A DNA stretch of 64,000 nucleotides, taken from positions 5,356,010 to 5,420,009 of the forward strand of contig NZ_CP072467.1 of assembly GCF_018437505.1 (NCBI RefSeq), in the 5' to 3' direction. The notes under the pieces are model-generated. The model was not told the origin of the DNA, made no database searches, and worked only from the letters and a program-made list of their open reading frames with translations. This document shows positions 44,774 to 53,482 of this stretch, piece after piece. This DNA is from Spiractinospora alimapuensis. GTDB lineage: Bacteria > Actinomycetota > Actinomycetes > Streptosporangiales > Streptosporangiaceae. Within the stretch, counting starts at the first letter, position 1. The number at the start of each line of letters is the position of its first letter. Made by a program: the position numbers and the translations under genes.

Positions 44774-45470
44774 GCACCACCACTCCCACGGCCCGTCCAC
44801 CACCCGTCCCTTGCGGCTGGGCGTCGCGGGCCCGGTGGGAACCGGAAAGAGCACCCTGATCGGCACGCTGTGCCGCGAACTCTCCTCCACAGCGGAGCTC
44901 GCGGTCGTCACCAACGACATCTACACCGACGAGGACGCGCGGATGCTGCGCGCGGCCGGAGTCCTCAGCCCCGACCGGATCCGTGCCGTGGAGACGGGAG
45001 CCTGCCCGCATACCGCGATCCGCGACGACGTCACCGCCAACATGATCGCGGTGGAGGACCTCGAGCGTGAGTACGCACCGCTCGACATCGTCATCGTCGA
45101 GAGCGGCGGAGACAACCTCACGGCGACGTTCAGCCCCGCCCTCGTCGACGCGCAGATCTTCTGCATCGACGTGGCGGGCGGCGGCGACGTCGCCCGGAAA
45201 GGCGGCCCCGGGATCGAACGTGCCGACCTGCTCGTCGTCAACAAGACCGACCTCGCGCCGCACGTGGACGTCGACGTCGAACAGATGGTCGCCGACGCCA
45301 CCGCCGCACGGCACGGCCTGCCCGTGCTCGCCCTCGCCCGTTCCGACCAGGACTCCGTCGCGCGCCTGAGCGAGTGGGTGCGGGGGATCGCCGCCGCCTT
45401 CCACGGTGGCACGCACGAGGCGAAGGACCCCGGTCCCATGGCACCGCACTCCCACGCCCACAGCCACTGA
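44766..45470 (+). CDS. ureG: Urease accessory GTPase UreG
   Basis: SIMIBI-class GTPase that delivers nickel. The rare TTG start at 44766 is chosen because AAGGAGA lies 7 nt upstream and the first codons give the expected His-rich tail. The 234-residue product has EHHHSHG at the N-terminus, P-loop GPVGTGKST (22-30), [11 protein letters not shown], the nickel CPH motif in [20 protein letters not shown] and NKTDLAPHV. The C-terminus is again His-rich (APHSHAHSH). With no ureE gene here, these tails may store or hand over nickel. Confidence 0.95.
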   Translation: MPEHHHSHGPSTTRPLRLGVAGPVGTGKSTLIGTLCRELSSTAELAVVTNDIYTDEDARMLRAAGVLSPDRIRAVETGACPHTAIRDDVTANMIAVEDLEREYAPLDIVIVESGGDNLTATFSPALVDAQIFCIDVAGGGDVARKGGPGIERADLLVVNKTDLAPHVDVDVEQMVADATAARHGLPVLALARSDQDSVARLSEWVRGIAAAFHGGTHEAKDPGPMAPHSHAHSH

Positions 45471-45472
45471 CG

Positions 45473-46216
45473 ATGACCGCAGAGGAGTCACAGACCTCCA
45501 TCGTCGTGGAGTCGGTGGGCGGCCGGGCCCGCGCCGCCGTGCTCGAGGGCGGGGCCCACCTGCGGCCCCGCCTGGTCGAGCTGGACGGCACCCACGCGCG
45601 GATCGCGCTGGTCGCCGTCTGCGCCACCCTGCTCGCCGGCGACCACATCCGCCTCACCATCGCCGTTGGCCCCGGCGTCACGCTGGAGCTGCTGGAACCG
45701 TCGGGCACCGTCGCCTACGACGCCCGCGGTGGCCGGGCGAGCTGGCACACCTCGGTTCGCCTGGCCGAGAACGCCGGACTGCTCTGGCGTGGCGCGCCGT
45801 TCGTCGTGGCCGACGGCGCCGACGTCTCCCGGCACACCGCACTCGACCTCCACTCCGGTGCCCGGGCGCTCGTCGCCGAAACAGTGGTTCTCGGCCGCAG
45901 TGGAGAACAGGGCGGCGCCCTGAGAACCTCAACCCACGCCCGATACGGTGGCCGCGACCTTCTCGTCGAGGACGTCGACCTCCGCCATCCCGCCACACGC
46001 GCCGACCCCGGAATGCTCGCCGACGCGCGAGTGCTCGCCACCACCACCCTCGTCGGAGCCGAGGAGACCACCCCCCGTTCCCACGAGACCCGTCTCCCCG
46101 GTCCTGGCGCCCTCGCCCGGGCCCTCACCCGCGAGGCCCACACCGTCGAAGCGGCCCTCAACGACACGTGGAACCGCTGGCGGGGCCACGTCACGACGGC
46201 CACGGTGCGGGGGTAG
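45473..46216 (+). CDS. ureD: Urease accessory protein UreD (UreH)
   Basis: Scaffold that binds apo-urease and forms the nickel tunnel with UreF. The 247-residue product from ATG 45473, 2 nt after the ureG stop, has the family elements LRPRLVELDGTHARIALVAVCATLLAGDHIRL, ELLEPSGTVAYDARGGRA, ENAGLLWRGAPFVVADGADV and a final NDTWNRWR. Upstream in-frame codons to 45374 lie in ureG. Last gene of the operon. Confidence 0.92.
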   Translation: MTAEESQTSIVVESVGGRARAAVLEGGAHLRPRLVELDGTHARIALVAVCATLLAGDHIRLTIAVGPGVTLELLEPSGTVAYDARGGRASWHTSVRLAENAGLLWRGAPFVVADGADVSRHTALDLHSGARALVAETVVLGRSGEQGGALRTSTHARYGGRDLLVEDVDLRHPATRADPGMLADARVLATTTLVGAEETTPRSHETRLPGPGALARALTREAHTVEAALNDTWNRWRGHVTTATVRG

Positions 46217-46394
46217 CTGGACATCGCGCGGGGCACTGGGCCAGACGTCGGGTCCCGCGGAACGCGGCGTCGTCAGTGGGGCGACAGGAGCATTCGCGTC
46301 ACGGTACTCGGGGCGAAGAGACGGTCCTCCACACATTGGCACTGACTCATGAAGTGGGAGCGGAGCGGGGTCTGTCCTGGCAAAGTGGGTGAAC

Positions 46395-46961
46395 GTGCCC
46401 GGCCGTCATGAACTCACCGATGGCGCGTGGGCCATGCTCGCCCCGCCCACCAACTCGCCCGAAGGCACGGCACGGGCGGACCTCCACCGGGCGCCACCGT
46501 CGCTGGCCCCTGGACGGAACCTGGCGAAGGATCGCTGACCGGCTCGGGACCGACGCCGCTACCGGCCAAGAGCTCCTCGCGAGCATAGGCTCGACCACCA
46601 TGCGCGCCCCACCAGCACCCGGCCGGGGCCGCGAAAAGGGGACACGGCGCGGGACGAATCGGTGCTGGCCACCAGCTCCCGCCAACACGGGGACGGCCCG
46701 ATCTCCGAGCCGCCCATGGCCGCCCGCGGTCACCGCTGCGCATTGGTCGGCCGCGGACTCGACCGGACCCAGAACTGGGCGAAAGAGCGTATTCCAGCAG
46801 GGCGACCAGGCCCCACCTGCGCGGGCGCCGCATCAAAAGCGACCCTCGACCAGCCTAGGGACCTGCGTGAACACCGTCGGGGCCAGGGATCGGCAGACGG
46901 TCGACTTCCGACCCCGACGGTCCAGGATCACGGCGTAGCGGAGAACGGGGCGGCGCCTTGA
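46395..46961 (+). mobile_element. Degraded IS5-like transposase remnant
   Basis: Pieces of an IS5-family transposase can be read in order in different plus-strand frames: an N-terminus (VPGRHELTDGAWAMLAPP from 46395), a middle part (DGTWRRIADRLGTDAATGQ and LLASIGSTTMRAPPAPGRGR, about 46513-46640) and a late part (SKATLDQPRDLREHRRGQGS followed by GRLP, about 46835-46900). Stops and frameshifts lie between them, and no terminal inverted repeats were located, so it is an old inactive fragment just behind the urease operon. The flanks 46217-46394 and 46962-47141 show no gene. Confidence 0.55.
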
Positions 46962-47141
46962 GCGCCTCGACCACTCGTTCGCCGGTCGTGATCGCTGGCG
47001 TGGGTGCGCGCCCGCTACGAACCGTGTCGGTGTCGAGGGGGTCAGCGGCCGCTTCTCGGTCGCGGAACCCCCGACCGGCCCTCGGCCGACCGGCGTACAC
47101 CGCCGACGCGGCGTGCGCCGACACGGGGGAGGGCGACGTCC

Positions 47142-47744
47142 CTACGCGACGGCGACGGGGCGTTCGGGGCAGCGGCCGAGGAAGGCGAGGAGACGGTCGT
47201 TCGCGGGAGCGGACGAGGCGACGGGGAGCGGTGGGTCGAACAGTCCGGGACGGTCGGTCTCGGGAATGAGGAGGGGAGCCACGGAGAGGAGGGCGTCAGC
47301 CAGGCGGGTGGGGACGGGATTGGGGTGGTGGCAGGATTGGCCGATGTCCCAGGCGTGCACGGCGATCTCCAAGGCTCCGGCGAGCGCGGCGACACCCAGG
47401 GACAGGGGGAGACCCTCGACGTGGATCTCCTCCGGGGGGAGGGGATCCTCCCACGCCGCACGGAGCCGGTGCAGTTCAGCGCGCAGCGCCTGGACCGACC
47501 GGACCGATTCGTTGGTCGGGCGCGTCGGCGCGATGGGGACGTCGCCGAACGCGACGGCCTCACGCAGCGCGTCGTTGCTGTCGCGCATGTGGTCCACGAG
47601 CGCGCCCAGGTTCCACTCCGCGCAGGGGGTGGGACACCGAAGGTCGACCTCAGCGGCGAACGAGAGGCTGCCGAGCGCATAGGTGAGCGAACACCTGAGC
47701 AGTGCTGGACCGTCGGCCGGCCCAACGGTCCGACCGGTCGCCAT
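47142..47744 (-). CDS. Maleylpyruvate isomerase / mycothiol-dependent enzyme family protein
   Basis: The 200-residue product belongs to the actinobacterial DinB-like MDMPI group: the helix bundle opens with the family CPTPCAEWNLGALVDHM (first metal-ligand histidine), with a later EIAVHAWDIGQS holding the other histidine. These enzymes use mycothiol or related thiols; the substrate is unknown. ATG 47744 lies 5 nt after the stop of the sigma-factor gene, so it is the third gene of the VOC-sigma operon. Confidence 0.8.
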   Translation of the reverse strand: MATGRTVGPADGPALLRCSLTYALGSLSFAAEVDLRCPTPCAEWNLGALVDHMRDSNDALREAVAFGDVPIAPTRPTNESVRSVQALRAELHRLRAAWEDPLPPEEIHVEGLPLSLGVAALAGALEIAVHAWDIGQSCHHPNPVPTRLADALLSVAPLLIPETDRPGLFDPPLPVASSAPANDRLLAFLGRCPERPVAVA

Positions 47745-47751
47745 CTGTCGG

Positions 47752-48750
47752 TCAACCTCGCAGTTCGGCGAGGGTGTCGGGCAGACCGAACCGGGGGAAC
47801 AGCGACGTGTCGAAGAACGCGGAGACGTGCGCGACCTTGCCCTGCCGCACGGTGAGGACCTGCAGGTGGAAGGCGCGGTGTTCGCCCTCGGGGTCGCGCA
47901 TGTACAGCGCGAAGGCCGGCTGGCCATTGGCTCTGGTCGGCACCATGACCATGTCGCCTGGGCCCTGGGCGGGGCAGTGCGTCGTGATGAGATCGACGAT
48001 GTTGCGCGGCCCCCGCACCCAGGTGAGGAACGGCGGCATCTCCCAGGCGGCGTCGGAGCGGAACAGGTCGACCATGGCCGCGATGTCGTAGTTCTGGAAC
48101 GCGGCCGCGTAGCTGTCCAGCAGGTCCCGCATTTCGGCCGAGTCCGGTTCGGTCATGTCGTCCTCACGCGGCATGACCTGCGCCAACTGGGCACGCGCCC
48201 GCTGCAGCAGACTGTTCACGGCGACCGTCGTCATTTCCAGGGCCTCGGCCGTCTCGGCCGCGCGGAAGCGCATCACGTCCCGGAGGACGAGCACGGCGCG
48301 TTGCCGGGGCGGGAGGTGCTGCAACGCGGCGACCAGGGCGAGCCGCACACTGAACCGGTCGGCGACCACGGTTCCCGGGTCGCCGGACTCGGCGTTGACA
48401 ATCGTGTCCGGCGCGGGCTGCAGCCAGGGGATCTCGACGTTCTCCGCGAGTGGACGCGCCGGGTCCGCCGCCTCGGCCAGGTCGGTGGGCAGCGGCCGCC
48501 TGCCACGGCTCTCCAGAGCGGTGAGGCACGCGTTGGTCGCGATGCGGTACAGCCACGTGCGCATCGAGGCGCGTTCCTCGAAGCGCTCGTAGGCACTCCA
48601 CGCCCGCAGATACGTCTCCTGCACGAGGTCCTCGGCGTCGTGGATCGACCCGAGCATCCGGTAGCAGTGGGCGGTCAGCTCGCGACGGTAGGGGTCGGCC
48701 CGCCGGGTGAAGTCCTCACTCGCCGTGGGGTGCGCCATAAGAACAGACAT
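47752..48750 (-). CDS. ECF sigma factor with C-terminal SnoaL-like domain (SigG/TIGR02960 type)
   Basis: A 332-residue sigma-70 family protein. Region 2 (HCYRMLGSIHDAEDLVQETYLRAW, RTWLYRIATNACL; about 28-85) and region 4 (LPPRQRAVLVLRDVMRFRAAETAEALEMTTVAVNSLLQRARAQL; about 145-190) are standard ECF. An additional NTF2/SnoaL-like domain (about 205-330) replaces control by an anti-sigma factor in this class. ATG 48750 overlaps the VOC stop (TAATG), so translation is coupled. It lies in an operon with a glyoxalase-fold protein and a mycothiol-type enzyme, suggesting a response to small reactive metabolites (inference). Confidence 0.9.
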   Translation of the reverse strand: MSVLMAHPTASEDFTRRADPYRRELTAHCYRMLGSIHDAEDLVQETYLRAWSAYERFEERASMRTWLYRIATNACLTALESRGRRPLPTDLAEAADPARPLAENVEIPWLQPAPDTIVNAESGDPGTVVADRFSVRLALVAALQHLPPRQRAVLVLRDVMRFRAAETAEALEMTTVAVNSLLQRARAQLAQVMPREDDMTEPDSAEMRDLLDSYAAAFQNYDIAAMVDLFRSDAAWEMPPFLTWVRGPRNIVDLITTHCPAQGPGDMVMVPTRANGQPAFALYMRDPEGEHRAFHLQVLTVRQGKVAHVSAFFDTSLFPRFGLPDTLAELRG

Positions 48751-49139
48751 TACTGTTCCTGCCGCAGCGCGAGGACGTTTCCGGCGGGATCGCTGAACCA
48801 GGCGACAGGTGGCTCTCCGTCGGCCCGTACGACGCCCTTCTCGTCCTGATCGAAGCCGTCATAGTGCAGAAAGTCCACGCCGCGACGGTGAAGCTCAGCG
48901 ACGACTCCTGAGATGTCGTCCACCCGAAACGTCAGCACCGGGTAGCGGGAGGGAACGTGGTCCGCGCGTGCGGCGACCCAGACGTCCGGCTGACCACCGA
49001 TGTGCATCACCAGATCCCCAGGCTCACCGCTGGGGTCCGAGTCGCTCATGGGGACGCCGAGGATTCCTTCGTAGAACTTCCGCGCCGCGGCGGGGTCCGT
49101 CACCGAGATGCCGATGTGCGCGGGACAGCCACCGAGCAT
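48750..49139 (-). CDS. VOC (glyoxalase/bleomycin-resistance fold) family protein
   Basis: 129 residues with the two beta-alpha-beta-beta-beta modules of the VOC fold: HIGISVTDPAAARKFYEGILG at the start and VAWFSDPAGNVLALRQ at the end with the usual FxDPxGN motif. ATG 49139 has GAGGAGG 5 nt upstream; GTG 49145 is the weaker choice. It leads the operon VOC, ECF sigma, MDMPI-like enzyme. The substrate cannot be told. Confidence 0.88.
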   Translation of the reverse strand: MLGGCPAHIGISVTDPAAARKFYEGILGVPMSDSDPSGEPGDLVMHIGGQPDVWVAARADHVPSRYPVLTFRVDDISGVVAELHRRGVDFLHYDGFDQDEKGVVRADGEPPVAWFSDPAGNVLALRQEQ

Positions 49140-49465
49140 TGCCACCTCCTCACCTGCAGATTGCCCAAGAACTCGGGCGGGGACACTGGTCGTTCGTCGC
49201 TATTGACCAGTGGGGCGTGCGACTTTCATCGCTCGCGGGCGAAAAAAGTTTCCGGAGTCCCGTGGGCCGGCTCCCGCCCTCGGTGTGGCGGGGGAGCGGC
49301 GCCGGCGGGGAGGGGTGGTCGGGGCGTTCCATCGGGATCCCCGCGTGGATCCTCGCCTTTCGCGTCGCTGTGACTACTGACGGTGACTCGAGTGTGCCCG
49401 GTTGGTCGTCGTCATGGCAACGGGGTGGTGGGCCTGCGTGGGGCCGGGCAGGAGGGGTCAGTCGG
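49140..49465. other. Gene-free interval before the VOC operon
   Basis: About 325 nt between the VOC gene start and the stop of the GroES-like gene, both on the minus strand. It must contain the VOC-sigma operon promoter. GAAAAAAGTTT at 49239-49249 is the only AT-rich stretch. No supported coding frame. Confidence 0.5.
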
Positions 49466-49789
49466 TCACAGGTACAGGCCGGTTCCCCGTGCGGGGTCCT
49501 CGTTGGCCACGGCGTGCACGTCGCGTTCCCGCAGGATCACGTAGCGCTCCGACTGGATCTCGACCTCGCTCTGGTCCTCCGGGTTGAACAGGACGCGATC
49601 GCCGGTCTTCACGTGGCGGGTGCTGGTTCCCGCGCCGCACACCTCGCCCCAGGAGAGCCGCGTCGCCATCTTCACGGTGTCCGGGATGACGAGCCCGCCG
49701 CTGCTGCGGCGCTCTCCGGCCTTCTCCGGCACCTCGCGCACGAGGAGACGATCGTGCAGCATCTGGATTTCCAGCTTTGATTCCGACAC
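49466..49789 (-). CDS. GroES-like single-domain chaperonin-family protein
   Basis: A 107-residue Cpn10-fold protein: MLHDRLLVREVPEKAGERRS followed by SGGLVIPDTVKM (roof and mobile-loop-like stretch), then GDRVLFNPEDQSEVE and YVILRERDVHAV. It differs from canonical GroES, which has KPLxDRIVV, a G-G-I-V-L-P mobile loop and no C-terminal GTGLYL. No groEL is adjacent, so it is an additional GroES paralogue whose partner is unknown. GTG 49789 gives the conserved SESKLEIQ start; ATG 49762 is possible. Confidence 0.8.
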   Translation of the reverse strand: MSESKLEIQMLHDRLLVREVPEKAGERRSSGGLVIPDTVKMATRLSWGEVCGAGTSTRHVKTGDRVLFNPEDQSEVEIQSERYVILRERDVHAVANEDPARGTGLYL

Positions 49790-50194
49790 ACCCCCAGGAT
49801 AGGTCGTCGCGCCGATGGTCCGCGTGTGCGTGGCATACACCACGTTCCGGATTCGGACACGAGGTAAACCAAACGTGTGTTGCGCGATGTGCAACATGGG
49901 GCGCAGGGGTGACGCGTTTGCTGACCAGGAAAAACAGTGAGTTGTCCAGCTCTGTCGCGGTTGTGTGGGGGTGTCACGTCCTGGTGGCAGAGGTGCTGTA
50001 ATCGAACTGTGTCTTAAGGGTCCAGTGGTGTCCCATGTATGTTGAGTCCGTTCCTTTGAGTACTTAACGCGTGCTGGCCGCCCGATGAGTACGGCCCCGT
50101 CTTCTGATCCACCCCTGTCCCGGTTCGGATCCTCCCCATGTCGACGCCGGGCCGAGCGGTTTCAGACCAGCACGCCAACCCAGTGAGGACACCT
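49790..50194. other. Divergent promoter region, GroES-like / LPXTG genes
   Basis: About 400 nt with no supported gene. It is less GC-rich near 49925-50060. It contains TGTTGC-N7-GCAACA (49878-49896), which is not the CIRCE heat-shock element. It must carry promoters for both flanking genes. Confidence 0.5.
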
Positions 50195-51322
50195 GTGACA
50201 TCCAATTCCCCTTCATCGACCGCGCGTCGTGTCGCGCTCGCGGCAGGGTCGGCCACGGCGCTGACCGCGTTCGGCTTCGGTGCCGCCGCGGCCCCCGCCG
50301 CCGCGGACGGCGATGAGCTGCACTACGGCCAGGCGCGCATCGGTTACATCGAGTGGTGTGCCTCCGGTCCGCTCGGTGACGTCCACACCGACAACCCCGA
50401 CCGCGGGTACGAGGCCGACTGGAGCACCGACCCCGAGAGTGTCGGCGGCTCGGTGCACTTCTCCGGCAGCCCCTCCGGCAGCAGCTCGGTGGAGATCGCC
50501 GACGACTCCCTCGTCTCGAGCTCCAGCGCCTCCGGCGTCGTCTTCGCGCCCAACTGTGAGGAGGCGGAGGGCGGCGACGGTGAGTACTCGCTGTTCAGCG
50601 AGAACGACACCACCCAGGCCGAGACCCTCAACGAGGCGTTCGACACCGACGCGGTGCTGACGCTGGACTCCATCGAGTCCACTTCCACCTGGTCGCCTGA
50701 CGGTGGCGCCACCACCGACATCTCGGTGGACGGCCTGACCATCTTCGGTGAGTCGGTCGACATCCACAGCGGTGACTACAACGAGTCCTACGTCGAGGAG
50801 TACAGCGACGGCTCCATCACCGTCGACGTCAACGCCACGCTCCACTCGGCGCAGCTCGACGGTCAGGACGCGGTCGCCGAGGGCGGCGTCGCCACCACGG
50901 CCAACTCCTGGCTGATGGTGAACTTCGACTGGACCTACGAGTGGGACACCGGCGAGACCCAGGAGATCCAGGACACACTGGAGTTCGGTCACTCCAGCGT
51001 CCACAGCGACCTCCCGGCCGAGCCGAGCGAGGACCCCACGGACGAGCCGACCGAGGAGCCCACGGACGAGCCGACCGACGAGCCGACCGAGGAGCCCACG
51101 GACGAGCCGACCGACGAGCCGACCGACGAGGGTGACGACAAGGACCCGGGTGACGGCAAGGAGGACGAGGACGAGGGTGGCCTGCCCGTCACCGGTGCCG
51201 CGCTGGGCGGTCTGATCGCCGCCGCGGCGGCCGCCGTCGGTGGTGGCGGTCTGGCCATGCACCTGGCCCGCCGCAAGAAGAACGCCGCCGCCGCGGACTC
51301 CGAGGCTGAGGAGACCGCGTAA
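50195..51322 (+). CDS. LPXTG-anchored secreted cell-wall protein
   Basis: A 375-residue exported protein: signal peptide (VALAAGSATALTAFGFGAAA, cleavage near PAAADG, about residue 38), a unique acidic Ser/Thr/Gly-rich domain (about 40-285), a spacer of repeated DEPTEEPT/DEPTDEPT units (about 292-318), sortase signal LPVTG at 330-334, hydrophobic helix and positive tail ARRKK. Sortase should link it to peptidoglycan. GTG 50195 has GTGAGGA 5 nt upstream; the frame upstream to 50138 is leader. No domain of known function was recognised; no sortase gene is in the window. A hairpin follows. Confidence 0.88.
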   Translation: MTSNSPSSTARRVALAAGSATALTAFGFGAAAAPAAADGDELHYGQARIGYIEWCASGPLGDVHTDNPDRGYEADWSTDPESVGGSVHFSGSPSGSSSVEIADDSLVSSSSASGVVFAPNCEEAEGGDGEYSLFSENDTTQAETLNEAFDTDAVLTLDSIESTSTWSPDGGATTDISVDGLTIFGESVDIHSGDYNESYVEEYSDGSITVDVNATLHSAQLDGQDAVAEGGVATTANSWLMVNFDWTYEWDTGETQEIQDTLEFGHSSVHSDLPAEPSEDPTDEPTEEPTDEPTDEPTEEPTDEPTDEPTDEGDDKDPGDGKEDEDEGGLPVTGAALGGLIAAAAAAVGGGGLAMHLARRKKNAAAADSEAEETA

Positions 51323-51377
51323 CACGGTGATCGGGTGACGCGCCACACCGTGGCGTTCCATCCGTGACGAGCGAGTC

Positions 51378-51411
51378 GGGCCCGGCCCCCGGTCACACCG
51401 GGGCCGGGCCC
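51378..51411 (+). terminator. Terminator after the LPXTG gene
   Basis: A perfect 12-bp GC stem (GGGCCCGGCCCC with GGGGCCGGGCCC) extended by a few inner pairs, followed by TTCGCTTGT, between the LPXTG gene and dinG. Confidence 0.65.
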
Positions 51412-51467
51412 TTCGCTTGTCCCCAGCCCGGTCGAGGACGTCACCGCGCGCGGGTAAGGTCACGAGC

Positions 51468-53482
51468 GTGGCCGAACTTCCCACCACTGACGAGCTTCTC
51501 GACATCGCCGTCCGCGCCATCGGCGGAACCCGCAGAACAGGCCAGGACACGATGGCCTCCGCGGTCACGGCCGCCATCGAGGCCGAGGAACACCTGGTGG
51601 TCCAGGCGGGGACCGGCACCGGCAAGTCGCTGGCCTACCTCGTCCCCGCGCTCCGGCACGCGGTCAGCACCCGCACGACGGTCGTCGTGTCCACCGCCAC
51701 CATCGCGCTGCAACGCCAGCTCGTGGAGCGCGACCTCCCCCGCCTCAGCGAGGCACTCTCGAGGCGTTGGGACGCGCGCCACGGTTCGCCATTCTCAAGG
51801 GGCGCGGCAACTACCTGTGTCTGCAGCGGCTCAGCGCACCCGACGACGACCCCGACGAGCCGGAGCTCTTCGACGTCGGCTCCCTCTCCGACACCGGCCG
51901 TCAGGTCAAACGGCTGCACGAGTGGGCACAGGACACGATCACCGGCGATCGGGACGAGCTGGTCCCCGGGGTGAGCGCCGCCGCCTGGCGCCAGGTGTCG
52001 GTCTCGGCCAACGAGTGCCTCGGCGCCGCGGCGTGCCCCTTCGGGGACGAGTGCTACGCGGAGCAGGCCCGTGCCCAGGCGACCGAGGTCGACCTCGTGG
52101 TGACCAACCACGCGTTGCTCGCCATCGACGCCGCGGCGGAGTACCAGATCCTGCCGCAGCGCACGATGCTGGTGGTCGACGAGGCGCACGAGCTCACCGA
52201 CCGGGTCACATCCGTGACCACCGGGGTCCTCACCGGCCGCGCCGTCACCCGGGCGGCGCGGCGGGCGGCCCGAGTCTGCGACATCGACTCCACCGAGCGC
52301 CTGGACGAGACCGCCGAGGGCTTGGCGTTGACCCTCGGGGAGATGCCCGAGGGGCGGCTCGACCAACTCCCCGACCCACTGGGTGTGGCCGTGGCACGGG
52401 TGCGGGACACCGCCGCGGCGTGCGCCGCGCAGTGCACCGCCACCGCGGAGGCCGGAGCCGCGGGGGTCGGGGATACAGGGGACCCCGAGAGCAACTCCCT
52501 GCGGCGGCGGGCGCTCGCGGCCCTGACCGAGGTACATGACGCCGCCGTACGGGCGCTGGGAGCGTTCGAGGCGGGCATCGCCGAGCGGGGTGACGTCGTG
52601 TGGGTGGCGAGCGGGGAACGGCAGGCGCCCGCCCTCCACGTCGCGCCGCTGGGGGTCGCCGGAATGCTGCGGGACCGCCTCTTCGCCGAACACCCGGTGG
52701 TGTTGACCTCGGCCACGCTCAGCCTCGGTGGCTCCTTTGACCCGTTGGCGGCCCAGTGGGGGTTGGGGGAGGCCGACGCGGAACCGGTGTGGAGCGCACT
52801 GGACGTCGGATCCCCCTTCGACCACGCGCGCAGCGCCATCTTCTACGTGGCCAAGCACCTTCCCCCGCCGGGGCGCGACGGCCTCTCCGAGGCGGCCCTG
52901 GCCGAGATCGCGGCACTGGTGACGGCGGCCGGTGGCCGCACCCTCGGGCTCTTCTCCTCCCAGCGGGCGGCCACCCAGGCGGCGGCCGAGACCTCCGAAC
53001 GGGTGGACGTCCCGGTGTTGTGCCAGGGCGAGGACTCGACCGCGCAACTCATCCGGGAGTTCGCCCAGGATCCCCAGACATGCCTGTTCGGGACGCTCTC
53101 CCTCTGGCAGGGGGTCGACGTTCCGGGCCCCTCGCTGCAGCTCGTGATCGTGGACCGGATTCCGTTCCCGCGTCCCGACGACCCGTTGGCCTCGGCCCGA
53201 CAGCGGGCGGTCAGCGCACAGGGCGGCAACGGGTTCATGGCTGTCTCCGCGACCCACGCGGCGCTCCTGCTCGCCCAGGGCACGGGGCGTCTGCTGAGAG
53301 CCATGGACGACCGCGGCGTGGTCGCGGTGCTCGATCCTCGCCTGGCGACCGCACGGTACGGGTCCTTCCTGCGCGGATCCCTGCCGCCCTACTGGAACAC
53401 CACCGACCCCGAGCTGGTGCGCGGGGCACTCGCGCGCCTGGACCGCGCCGCCCAGGAGGCCGAACCACAGCTCAGCTCCTGA
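51468..53482 (+). pseudogene. dinG: DinG-family ATP-dependent DNA helicase, interrupted by a frameshift
   Basis: XPD/DinG superfamily 2 helicase. The N-terminal part (GTG 51468, MAELPTTDELLDIAVRAIGG) has Walker A AGTGTGKS (47-54) but runs out of frame after about residue 100 near 51765. The remainder continues in another frame from TTG 51767 (LGRAPRFAILKGRGNYLC) to 53482, with the Fe-S cysteines (NYLC, ECLGAAACPFGDEC), DEAH in VVDEAHELTD and C-terminal motifs (FGTLSLWQGVDVPG, AQGTGRLLRA). The two halves align end to end as one family-length protein, so a single-base deletion (or a sequencing indel) around 51762-51772 is the only defect. Real decay or assembly error cannot be told apart here. 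Confidence 0.88.

Noticed and set aside
49878-49896. TGTTGC-N7-GCAACA inverted repeat considered as a CIRCE heat-shock operator
   Set aside because: It lacks the TTAGCACTC/GAGTGCTAA arms; arms are only 6 bp, within chance for this region.
51030-51130. Short regular DNA repeats considered as a CRISPR or minisatellite array
   Set aside because: They encode the DEPTEEPT stalk of the LPXTG protein in frame and have no spacers.
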